The position numbers and the translations under genes were made by a program. The notes under the pieces are model-generated. The model saw nothing but the letters and a program-made list of their open reading frames with translations. It did not search any database and was not told the origin of the DNA. Positions 13,240 to 22,061 of a stretch of DNA of 64,000 bases are shown piece by piece. Origin of the DNA: Annona cherimola (lineage: Eukaryota; Streptophyta; Magnoliopsida; Magnoliales; Annonaceae); assembly GCA_030490835.1 (NCBI GenBank), contig CM059975.1, forward strand, positions 32,706,133-32,770,132, read 5' to 3'. The stretch's first letter is position 1, and every line of letters begins with the position of its first letter.

Positions 13240-14271
13240 TTAAAAATAAAAAATAAAAAAATAAAAATAAATAATAAGATCGCCATTAAGAAGGAAAGTG
13301 CGGAAGCACCTGAGTAGGCAAAACGGGAACGAAGTGCCTGCCTATTCGAGAACCCTTCCAAAACCCTCTCGCATTTTTTTTTTTTTTTTCACCTCGTCGC
13401 AGAAAATGTCAGGCCATGCTTCAGATCCCGACGGAGCTCTCAACACTGGCTGCTTCCTGCACTACTCAGATACCGATTTGTTTTTTTTTGAATCCCCAAC
13501 CAAGCAGCTGAAAGAGGGAATTTCCACTCAGGAACCTGGAATTCGTTGTTTGCTTCGGTGAATCTGAAGATTCTTGGACTCTTTACTTCTATTCATTGCA
13601 GAGGAGGAGATTGGTGGTGTTTTTCCTGAAATTTCTGGAGTGCGTTGTCAGATTTTGAGAGGATTGCGAAATCCGCACTCGAAAGGAGCCGTTTTCTGGT
13701 GGATCTCGCATTTCTTGCATTTAAGTGGAGTTTTCTCGTGGAATCGTTCGCAAGTTGAACAATTTCTGAGTTTCTCGTTCGAGCCTAATCTTTCTGAGCT
13801 GTTTTTGGGGTCTGCTTCCGGAACAGCTTCAAGAAGACCATTATTTGTATTCGAAGAGTGGAAGCAGCTTGGAGGCAGCTTGAGAGGTTTTGGGTCCGTG
13901 CTTGTTGCTGAAAAATCTGTAAAACCAGTGTTTCAGCCAACTCCTTTCAGTTCAATGCTCGAAGGCTGGCCGAAGGTTGGATTTTTTTTAGGTGAGCGAT
14001 TGAAGTGCAGGAAGCATTTTCGCTAGGATTGTAACTGGAGGAAACAAGGAGCGAGAGCTAAGATACGGCCTGTGGCCAAAGCAATGGACATATGGCCGTA
14101 TTCCTTAGTTAATGGACTACAGAGAAGAAAATGACAATGCCGCTGTCAGAAGTTTCTAAGAGAGCACTCAAGCTGCGTGTGTAGCCACAGAAGCTGATTT
14201 TCACGCAAAAAGAAGCTCCGGACAGAAAAGAAGACCGTAATATGCGACGGCGTGAGTTGCACGCCACGCTT

Positions 14272-14450
14272 ACCCGCGGAACCGTAGTTGAACAGCAAAG
14301 ACGCTGCACACGATAGATACCCGCGGAACCTCGGTGTCAAAGCACTCAAACCGCGGAACCATTGCAACCAAGGACACGTGGAAGAAGGTTGCCAGTTCCG
14401 CGGAAACACTTCTACAAAATTGCCTGCGTCGTCCAAGGCCTATAAATAGA
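14272..14450 (+). promoter_or_regulatory. LTR core promoter with CCGCGGAAC repeats, G-box and TATA box
   Basis: Three copies of ACCGCGGAACC-like sequence lie at 14272-14283, 14319-14330 and about 14350-14360. An inverted copy (GTTCCGCGG) lies at 14395-14403, and a G-box (CACGTG) at 14375-14380. A strong TATA box, TATAAATAGA, starts at 14441. Transcription would begin near 14470. The same set lies upstream of the TATA box at 33830 in the 3' LTR. The repeated motif looks like a binding site array, but no binding protein can be named from sequence. Confidence 0.75.
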
Positions 14451-14639
14451 GACCCTTGCCTTTCAAAAACGACTACAACGGGAACTACGACGGGAAGAGA
14501 AAAAAAAAAAAAGAAAACTTGAGAACGACGAGAGAAACCCAAGAGTTCACGCTGAAAGAGTAAGTTATTTTTTTTTTTATTAAAAAAAAAAAAAAAGAAG
14601 TTTCTTTCTTATATAAATATACATATACATATATACATA

Positions 14640-15345
14640 TTATTTTCAAAAATTACTTTTCCCAACGTGGATACTCCCCGACTGGCGGGTTGAATTGACA
14701 CACGGGATAAGTACTTTTCTCCTTAAAAATAAAAATAAAAAATATATATGTGTATTTTCTATATATAAATATATATATACGTATATACATATTATTTTCA
14801 AAAAAATTACTTTTCCCAACGTGGATACTCCCCGACTGGCGGGTTGAATTGACACACGGGATAAGTACTTTTCTCCTTAAAAATAAAAATAAAATATATA
14901 TATGTGTATTTTCTATATATAAATATATATATACGTATATACATATTATTTTCAAAAAAATTACTTTTCCCAACGTGGATACTCCCCGACTGGCGGGTTG
15001 AATTGACACACGGGTTAAGTATATTTTCTCTTTTAAAAAAAAAAATAATAAAAAAATATATATATGTGTATTTTCTATATAAAAATATATATACGTATAT
15101 ACATATTATTTTCACAAAAATTACTTTTCCCAACGTGGATACTCCCCGACTGGCGGGTTGAATTGACACGCGGGTTAAGTATTTTTCTCCTTAAAAATAA
15201 AATAAAAAAAAATATATGTGTATTTTATATATATATAAAAATATATATATACATATATATTATTTTCAAAAATTACTTTTCCCAACGTGGATACTCCCCG
15301 ACTGGCGGGTTGAATTGACACGCGGGTTAAGTATTTTTCTCCTTA
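14640..15345 (+). repeat. Tandem array A, five units of about 155 bp
   Basis: The anchor cccaacgtggatactccccg recurs at about 14661, 14815, 14969, 15129 and 15281, giving spacings of 154, 154, 160 and 152. Each unit has a conserved core with GACTGGCGGGTTGAATTGACAC followed by an AT-rich stretch of variable length. The same five units occur in the 3' LTR at about 34030-34735. Confidence 0.92.
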
Positions 15346-15459
15346 AAAATATATATATATATATATGTATATTTTTTATATATAAAAATATATATACATA
15401 CATATATATATATAACTATGTATTATTATGATAAAAATATAAAATAATACATATGATAT

Positions 15460-15840
15460 ATATAAGGGCCGGGGTCCCGAGATCTCACGAACCGTCAAAT
15501 ATATATATATATAGTATATATATATATTAAAGCGTTTTTTTATAAATATATACATATATATATAATAGTTTATATATATAGGCCCCGGAGTCTCGGGATC
15601 TCACCGGGTGCGCTATATATATAGTATATATATATATTAAAGCGCTTTTATTATGATATAAAATATATATATATTATAGTCTACATATATATAGGCCCCG
15701 GGGTCTCGGGATCTCCCCGGGTACGCCTTATATATGTATATGATATATATAGTTAAGTGTTTTTAATAAAAAGTATATATATACATAAGTCCCGGGATTC
15801 CATTGAGCGCGCCATGGAATGGCCCGGGATCCCGGGATAA
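15460..15840 (+). repeat. Tandem array B, about three to four units of about 110-120 bp
   Basis: Units start with ggccccggggtctcgggatctc and variants at about 15463, 15581 and 15693, each followed by an AT-rich tail with tatattaaagcg. A diverged fourth unit near 15790 has cccgggat repeats flanking a near-palindrome (ccattgagcgcgccatggaatgg type). The 3' LTR counterpart is at about 34860-35240. Confidence 0.82.
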
Positions 15841-15969
15841 GTTTCCTTATTAAAAAAAAAAAAAAAAAAAAAAAGGAGTTACCAGAGGATCCCGAGATAA
15901 TATACATACATACATATATATATAAAGTCTCAAATATATATATATATATATATTATACATATATATTAA

Positions 15970-16675
15970 AAGGCCTCCAAAAATTAATATTTTGATTTCT
16001 AAAAATTATATAGACGTCCCGCGGGCGTCCAAAAATCAAGATTTTGTTTTCTAAAAATTATATAGACGTCCCGCGGGCGTCCAAAAATCAAGATTTTGTT
16101 TTCTAAATTTATATAGACGTCCCGCGGGCATCCAAAAATTAAGATTTTTGATTTCTAAAATTATATAGATGACCCGCGGGCATCCAAAAATTAAGATTTT
16201 TGATTTCTAAAATTATATAGATGATCCGCGGGCATCCAAAAATTAAGATTTTGATTTCTAAAATTATATAGATGTCCCGCGGGCATCTAAAAATTCAGAT
16301 TTTGATTTTTAAAATTACATAGATGTCCCGCGAGCATCCAAAAATTAAGATTTTGATGTTTTTAAAATTATATAGATGTCCCGCGGGCATCCAAAAATTC
16401 AGATTTTGATTTTTAAAATTACATAGATGTCCCCGCGGGCATCCAAAAATTAAGATTTTGATTTTTAAAATTATATAGATGTCCCGCGGGCATCTAAAAA
16501 TTCAGATTTTGATTTTTAAAATTATATAGATGTCCCGCGGGCATCCAAAAATTAAGATTTTGTTTTCTAAAAACATATATGCCCCGCGGGCCTCCAAAAT
16601 GAATATTTTATTTTCCAAAAATATATATGTCTCGCGGACCTTCAAAAATATATATATATATTTGTCCCGCGGGCC
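15970..16675 (+). repeat. Tandem array C, 14 units of about 51 bp with a CCCGCGGG core
   Basis: Each unit contains GATGTCCCGCGGGCATCC or a close variant, followed by aaaaattaagattttgattt. Units recur about every 51 bp from 16014 to 16662. The core is a near-perfect inverted repeat (GATG and CATC arms around CCCGCGGG), so RNA or single-stranded DNA could form one small hairpin per unit. The 3' LTR array (about 35395-36020) has one unit fewer. Confidence 0.9.
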
Positions 16676-16740
16676 CAAAAAAAAAATATATATTTTATAT
16701 ACACATACATCTTAGAAGACTTTCAAATATATATATATAT

Positions 16741-16810
16741 ATATAATTATGTATTTCTTCCCAAGTAAATACTCTCCGGGAAGTGAGCTGAGTTGATAAA
16801 CGGGTGAATG
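16741..16810 (+). repeat. Diverged extra copy of the array A core
   Basis: The text cccaagtaaatactctccgg, followed by gaagtgagctgagttgataaacgggtgaa, matches the array A core in order with many substitutions. It lies about 1.4 kb downstream of array A, between arrays C and D. Confidence 0.55.
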
Positions 16811-16854
16811 ACCTATTTGCTCAACCCGAGCCTTAATAGGCCTAAAACTTCCAG

Positions 16855-17190
16855 CAAACCCAAGATAGCTCCAAACCCTCCAAAAAGCCCAAGATGGCTC
16901 AAAAATCTCCAAAAAGCCCATGATGGCTCAAAAACCTCCAAAAAGCCCAAGAGGGCTAAAAACTCTCCAAAAAACCCGAGATGACCCAACACTCTCCAAA
17001 AAGCCCGAGATGGCCCAAAACTCTCCAAAAAGCCCAAGATGGCCCAAAAATCTCCAAAAAGCCCAAGATGGCCCAACACTCTCCAAAAAGCCCAAGATGG
17101 CTCAAAACTCTCCAAAGAGCCCAAGATGGCTCAAAACTTTCCAAAAAGCCCAAGAAGGCCCAAACTCTTTTCAACAAGCCCAGTTGGGCC
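16855..17190 (+). repeat. Tandem array D, about 12 units of 30 bp
   Basis: The unit is close to aaaaagcccaagatggccca followed by aaactctcc. The 30-bp period leaves all frames open, giving repeating 10-residue peptides on both strands. These show no other coding sign. The 3' LTR array (about 36190-36520) has two units fewer. Confidence 0.9.
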
Positions 17191-17277
17191 CAAACCTTTT
17201 CAATTGGTCAAAAATGACCCAAACATACTTTTTAAATTCGGTTGAATCCATTTCTTGGTAAAACCACCCAATTATTC

Positions 17278-17400
17278 AATCCAGAGGCTGAATGCGGGAG
17301 ACGCTGGTTTCTTGTATAAATACAGAAGCTGAAAGCGGGACACGCTGGTCTGCTGTGTAAATCCAGAAGCTAAGAGCGCACTTAGTTTGCTGTGTAAGGT
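17278..17400 (+). repeat. Array E, three units of about 40 bp
   Basis: Three diverging copies of ccagaagctgaaagcgggac, followed by acgctggtctgctgtgtaaat, lie end to end. The same three are present at about 36586-36708 in the 3' LTR. Confidence 0.8.
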
Positions 17401-17473
17401 CACTAGTGTAGCCGACGGGCCCCTCACTAGTTCCCAAAACCGAGTCATCGCTGGTCGACGGGCTAAGCGTAAA

Positions 17474-17645
17474 CTCACATTTAAGACATGGCGCGTGGCG
17501 TCATGTACCTCACATTTAAGACATGGCGCGCGGCGTCATGTACCTCACATTTAAGTCATGGCGCGCGGCGTCATGTACTTCATATTTAAGATATGGCGCG
17601 TGGCGCCATATACCTCACATCCGAGTCACGGCGCGGGGCGAAGTG
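17474..17645 (+). repeat. Array F, five units of about 35 bp
   Basis: The unit is ctcacatttaagacatggcg followed by cgtggcgtcatgtac. Five copies show increasing divergence to the right, the last being cggcgcggggcgaagtgtac. The 3' LTR has the same five at about 36781-36953. Confidence 0.88.
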
Positions 17646-17985
17646 TACTCATTTATCTTTATATTTTTGTTAGACACGATTTTTCGTGCACTTGTAAAGA
17701 CGTAGAAGGATCTTCTACGCACTTCATTATTATTAAGCATTTTTTTTTATGGACCATTGTATTCAGCTCTTTTAATCAAGGGTTTTCTCGTTAGAGATGT
17801 AAAATCAGAATGTGGAACACAATGCAAAATATTTCTGTGATGTACTTTTCGGACTCGGTTAAAGAATTAGATGCTTTAAAATTTTGCTGGGAAATTAATT
17901 AAGCATTTATTTCCAAAGCCGCAGGGAACATAATTTTATCTTTAACCAAGTTTATGATATGATTTTCTCACGAGGCCGGAACAAA

Positions 17986-18003
17986 TGGTGAACCCGACGT
18001 GAA
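17986..18003 (+). other. Primer-binding site matching tRNA-Trp
   Basis: Two bases after the LTR end lies TGGTGAACCCGACGTGAA. This is complementary to the 3' end of plant tRNA-Trp including CCA, as I recall that tRNA. The match extends over 18 bases. The primer starts minus-strand DNA synthesis. Confidence 0.8.
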
Positions 18004-18101
18004 ACATTCTCCCTTCATCTTTAAGAGCTGAAAACTATGGTCTTTATATGCTTATTTAATTTTTCACTGTTAATGCTTTGAAATGCTCCTTTGCAGATTT
18101 C

Positions 18102-21100
18102 ATGGCGCATTCGATGGCTTTTGGATTTTTGCCTAATGGTGGTTTTGTCATTTCTAAGCCAGACCACATGGATGCGGCTATCCCGCATCATTTTATTCGT
18201 GTACCAGAGAAGCCGGAGCACCGTGTCTATCGACACGTTGACTACTCTCCTGCAGCGATCAAGCAAAGAAGAGACCGATCTGCACTTCTCAAGGAGCCTC
18301 TTATTGTTCAAGGCTCGAAGACCACTCATATTCGACAAACAAAGTCTCTGCAGGCGCCGATCCGAAGGGGCCCGCCTGCTCTACAATCGGACCGTGCCAA
18401 AAAGTCCGCCCATCGGCTTGCTGCATCAGCCCAACCAGCAGCACAACAGCCTGCAGGACAACCTGTCTTGTGGTCCCATTCCATGAAAAGGCCTGTAAGA
18501 CGATCTACTGCAACCCGGCTAGCGCCAACTGGCCAACCAGAAGCCAATGTTCCCCGAAAAGGGGGCAAAACTGTGCCAAATCCTGTTCAATGCACCATCA
18601 CTCGCCAATTTGGTCGGGCTGCCTCAAGGGTTGTTGACCTAGCCCCCCGACTTAACCAAAGTGACACCCAAGAGCGGAAGGAGTCAAGAAGACAAACCAA
18701 GTTTTCTCAGCTGGAGGCTCCATTGGCCGATGGAGGGGACGACCAATTCAAGCCGCAAGGACCTATTATTGTCCGATCCGGTTTAGGCACATTGCGATTC
18801 GTCATCCCTGATCCGACGCATTCGCCCCATCAGTCAACAAATGCTCCATCTAGCTCACGAGCTAGAGTCAAATCTCCAGGTCACTATGAGACTGCCAACA
18901 TAGTGACGGTTCCTCATCATGCATCAAGGAAACCAAGGAGAAAAGCGCAGCAGAAAAAGCAGTTCGGTAAAACAACTTCCCGGTTAAACTTGAAGGCTTC
19001 GCCACCACTGCCGCCAGGATCAAGGTATAGGCTATTTTCACACCCCCGACAAAGGGGTAGGCCGCAGAAGAAGCCACTGCAGAGCGCTCACAAATTAAGA
19101 GCGTCCCAAAAGCCAAGGATCTTTAACGGGTGGCAGTATCCCCAGAGGCGCCATACGACGTATCCACGTTCGGTGCTCAGGCTGATCCCTAATTTCATAC
19201 ACAAAAATCAATTCGCCTCATTAATCAGACTGAGGGAGGATATGACTTATGCGCCTATTGTGGCCCCATTTCGAGGAGAGCATCGGATGTCGCACCCCAA
19301 GAGAGAAGCTAAAAGGAGGAGACATCTCCTCCAAACGACGGAAGTCAACATGGTGGACCTCACCCAGCCAAGCACTTCCAAAGCGTCGGAGATGTTAACC
19401 CGATCAAGGGCAGCCGCAATGCCCATTACGCCGCCATTCTGTAGCCTCTCTCATCCTGAAGGGATTAGAGGCGCCCTCCCGAGAGGTCAATTTGAAGCCT
19501 CTTACATGGTGGGAGAAGAAGAAGAGGTTCTTACACCCAAGTCTCAGCTCATTCATGACCTCCAGGAGGAGATTAAGTGTATGAAACGGGCCATGGAAAC
19601 TCCAGACAACAAGACAATGAGTTCCCACCAGCCGCTATCACCAAAGAACCGCCAATCGGTCCATCAGCCCGAGAAACCAATCAGGCAGCGGACCGAGGAA
19701 GATGAAAATGCAGATTTAGAACAAGGCTTTTCGCAGTTCAATAATTTGCGTATCAATACCCCTCGAACGCAAGATGCGCGGGTAAACACACCCATGGGGT
19801 CTCCACCCAGGTTTATGGCACAAAAGGAGATGGTGCATCAGCTTGTGGCCGAATGCCTTCGTCGACAGGCACCTCAACTCACGGGGGTCCTTACGACGAC
19901 AATCAATAGACCTTATCCCCCAGAGGTTGAAGCAGAGTTGCTACCTAGGGATTTGAAGCCACCGAAGATCCAATTCGATGGGACTGGGAGCGCGTTAAAG
20001 CACCTGGCATCATTCCACTATGCCATGGGCAATTGGGCGCACCATTCAAATTTTTGTCTTCGCATGTTCCCCAATACTCTGTCTGGCGATGCTTTCCAAT
20101 GGTACATATCTCTCCCAACCGGCTCAGTGCAGACATGGGAAGAGATGAAGGAAATATTCACCTCCCGATTTGTTGATACTACACGAGATGTACAACTATC
20201 GGAATTATCTACCTTGTCCCAAAAGAAGGACGAGCCGGTTGAAGATTACATCACTAGATGGCAAAGGGCCGCTAACCGATGTCAAGCACCCCTATCTCAA
20301 GCAATGAAGGTCAATCTTTGCCGGAATGGCATCAAGACGGAAATCTCATTGCTGATGAATGAACAGCTAAGTACATTTCAGGCCCTAGCTACAGAAGCTT
20401 GTCGAAAAGAGTATTTGTTGTCTCAACAAAAAACTTGGAAGAAGGAGTCATCCACAACCACTACATTTAAGAAGAAGAAAACTGGAGAGACCTCTGCGAA
20501 CACCACGGAGGTTAAGAAGCAGCCAGATAAAGCAAAGCCGCCTGTAAAAGAGCAGCCTGCAAGACCCTTCCGAAGAGAGGAAATCCAATATGCCTTTGGG
20601 GAAGATGACGTAGAAACGCTATTCCAGCACCTCATGTCGACCGGGCTATTCGAGTTGCCTGCCCCAAAAAGGCCAGAAGAAGTTGGACGCACTTCTCACC
20701 AGCGATATTGCAGTTACCACCGATATGTCGGTCACCCCACTAAGAAGTGTTGGGATCTTCAAGCAATATTGCAAGATTACATCGACAAGGGGGTTATAAA
20801 ACTCAGTCCTCCAGCGCAAGCTTCATCAAATGTTGTGACAATTGAGATAGCAGAAAAGGGTGATTGGGAAGTGGTTCGAAAACCACCAAGCCTAAGACGG
20901 ACAAAAAGATGTCTCAAAGATTTATGCAGAAAAGACAAAAGAATGAGGGATAAGGCCATTCTCCCTTTCTTCTCAAGGCATTTGAGGCAATCCTCACGGG
21001 TGCAACCATTCATGATCATGGACTTTTTGCAACCCGAGTTGTTATTCCCATTCTATCGACGGCTTGCTGGAAGATCACCTCGACCAGAAAAAGAAAGATA

Positions 21101-21818
21101 CATTCTCGAGGAGTTACCAAATACAACTCCATGTGAGAATGGTCTGTTTTGGGACCGAGATAGCAACAACGGAGAAATCGAAACTTGCTATCATATAAAT
21201 GCATCTGCATCCAAGCCTGCAAAGCGGCGAAGAACTGCCTCGGTGCTCATCCCTAACTACACCAAGTTTGAAGTTGGGATGTCACCGGTAAACCATATCA
21301 TCACGTATTTGCGAGAATCTCGGCTTTTGCCAGCATCTTGGGAAACCAGAGTGGAATACTTCCGATACTCACTGGGGGAATCAGTGATGTCTTGGCACCG
21401 AGATAATCATATCGAAGAAATTACCGAGTGGGTCATCTTGATAGACGCGTTCTTGGTCCGCTTCCTGTCAAGACAAAGAGAGCAGTTCCCTAGTAATTAC
21501 TTGAGGGAAATACAATACAGTCAAGAATCTACTGCTCATTACGTAAATTATCTCAGAGACAGTACATGGAGTGATCCCTTGGCTATATGGTTGCCTGAAC
21601 CTGAAATGGTCACGAAGTATCTTTCGGATGCAGTATGCCCTCCGGCTGACAATGGGTACAAGACCTTTGGAGCTAAAACTTTCATAAAGGCAATCCGGTG
21701 GGTCGGCAATGAAGGCTTCAAACAAGAGGCAATCTTTAGCGACGCTGAAGGTTTTGGGAGGACAAATCAACTCCAAGTTCTGCATGTGCTGCAGTTAAAC
21801 GATGCGCCCATTCTTTGA
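18102..21818 (+). CDS. gag: Tat gag polyprotein, first part (two gag domains)
   Basis: The frame is open from 18078. I prefer the ATG at 18102 (MAHSMAF) because a splice acceptor ends at 18096. The first 600 or so residues are a long basic, proline- and arginine-rich region without known domains. A retrotransposon gag domain follows at about residues 625-770 (LSGDAFQWYISLP, TWEEMKEIFTSRF, EPVEDYITRWQ). Then comes a zinc-knuckle variant (YCSYHRYVGHPTKKCWDLQ). A second gag-like domain at about 1050-1160 has HIITYL, YFRYSLGESVMSWH, IDAFLVRFL and TAHYVNYLR. Gag forms the particle that packages the RNA. The frame ends at TGA 21816-21818, but the same frame continues with gag-like sequence, so this stop probably truncates a longer protein. 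Confidence 0.82.
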   Translation: MAHSMAFGFLPNGGFVISKPDHMDAAIPHHFIRVPEKPEHRVYRHVDYSPAAIKQRRDRSALLKEPLIVQGSKTTHIRQTKSLQAPIRRGPPALQSDRAKKSAHRLAASAQPAAQQPAGQPVLWSHSMKRPVRRSTATRLAPTGQPEANVPRKGGKTVPNPVQCTITRQFGRAASRVVDLAPRLNQSDTQERKESRRQTKFSQLEAPLADGGDDQFKPQGPIIVRSGLGTLRFVIPDPTHSPHQSTNAPSSSRARVKSPGHYETANIVTVPHHASRKPRRKAQQKKQFGKTTSRLNLKASPPLPPGSRYRLFSHPRQRGRPQKKPLQSAHKLRASQKPRIFNGWQYPQRRHTTYPRSVLRLIPNFIHKNQFASLIRLREDMTYAPIVAPFRGEHRMSHPKREAKRRRHLLQTTEVNMVDLTQPSTSKASEMLTRSRAAAMPITPPFCSLSHPEGIRGALPRGQFEASYMVGEEEEVLTPKSQLIHDLQEEIKCMKRAMETPDNKTMSSHQPLSPKNRQSVHQPEKPIRQRTEEDENADLEQGFSQFNNLRINTPRTQDARVNTPMGSPPRFMAQKEMVHQLVAECLRRQAPQLTGVLTTTINRPYPPEVEAELLPRDLKPPKIQFDGTGSALKHLASFHYAMGNWAHHSNFCLRMFPNTLSGDAFQWYISLPTGSVQTWEEMKEIFTSRFVDTTRDVQLSELSTLSQKKDEPVEDYITRWQRAANRCQAPLSQAMKVNLCRNGIKTEISLLMNEQLSTFQALATEACRKEYLLSQQKTWKKESSTTTTFKKKKTGETSANTTEVKKQPDKAKPPVKEQPARPFRREEIQYAFGEDDVETLFQHLMSTGLFELPAPKRPEEVGRTSHQRYCSYHRYVGHPTKKCWDLQAILQDYIDKGVIKLSPPAQASSNVVTIEIAEKGDWEVVRKPPSLRRTKRCLKDLCRKDKRMRDKAILPFFSRHLRQSSRVQPFMIMDFLQPELLFPFYRRLAGRSPRPEKERYILEELPNTTPCENGLFWDRDSNNGEIETCYHINASASKPAKRRRTASVLIPNYTKFEVGMSPVNHIITYLRESRLLPASWETRVEYFRYSLGESVMSWHRDNHIEEITEWVILIDAFLVRFLSRQREQFPSNYLREIQYSQESTAHYVNYLRDSTWSDPLAIWLPEPEMVTKYLSDAVCPPADNGYKTFGAKTFIKAIRWVGNEGFKQEAIFSDAEGFGRTNQLQVLHVLQLNDAPIL

Positions 21819-22061
21819 GTGTTCCCTTTCTTAACTAGGGAGTTAAGCTATGATTGGCCGCATATTCAGTTATTCCACGAGAATCATAAGTACGCATTGC
21901 CGCACTTGTTCGATTATTCACTGGCGGTCTGTCAAATGGGGCAAACAGAAGAGTTTACACTCGGGCACTTTGTTTTGAGCTTGGCCCATGACAGTTGTGC
22001 CCTTCTCTAGATCTCCTCGCTCCCCGAAGAAGCATTTGGTTCTTGGGAAGAGTTCGTCGAT
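21819..22061 (+). pseudogene. gag: Gag frame continuation between two in-frame stops
   Basis: This is the same frame as the upstream gag, without an ATG, open from 21819 to the TAG at 22008-22010 and open again afterwards. It encodes the N-terminal half of a third gag-like domain (HLFDYSLAVCQMGQ, LGHFVLSLAHDS). The TAG falls where other gag domains have a tryptophan or tyrosine before the SLP motif. Both stops can be explained by one C-to-T or G-to-A change each. Readthrough cannot be excluded. Confidence 0.7.

Larger units (their letters stand above)
12590..17983 (+). repeat. 5' LTR of the Tat element
   Basis: It starts TGATGAGGTA and ends CCGGAACA (TG...CA), 5394 bp. About 12590-14470 (U3) is mostly unique sequence with AT microsatellites near 12625-12680 and 13190-13280. 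A TATA box at 14441 marks the promoter. Everything from about 14570 to 17650 is a series of different tandem arrays, described separately. The last 330 bp are unique. Open frames such as 13574-14026 occur identically in both LTRs, but they show no known domain and are probably chance. Confidence 0.93.
14560..18096 (+). other. Predicted leader intron spanning U5 repeats and primer site
   Basis: A donor matching the plant consensus (AAAGA then GTAAGT) lies at 14560, about 90 bp after the expected transcription start. An acceptor (CTCCTTTGCAG) ends at 18096, five bases before the ATG at 18102. Removing this segment would join a short untranslated exon to gag and delete all tandem arrays and the primer-binding site. 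Unspliced RNA would serve as genome. This is inference from splice consensus and placement only. Confidence 0.5.

Noticed and set aside
13574..14026. 150-codon open frame in the 5' LTR, identical at 32963-33415
   Set aside because: Identity follows from LTR duplication, not selection. No domain, and it lies upstream of the TATA box.
15970..16675. Array C looks like a CRISPR array at first sight
   Set aside because: The whole 51-bp unit is repeated, without unique spacers, and this is plant DNA.
16813..17261. Overlapping open frames on both strands with repeating 10-residue peptides
   Set aside because: They are a by-product of the 30-bp array D, which keeps all frames open. The unit number differs between LTRs.
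21816..22010. The two gag stops as programmed readthrough sites
   Set aside because: Two different stops only 192 bp apart without a clear readthrough context are more easily explained by decay. It is kept as a finding only for comparison across copies.
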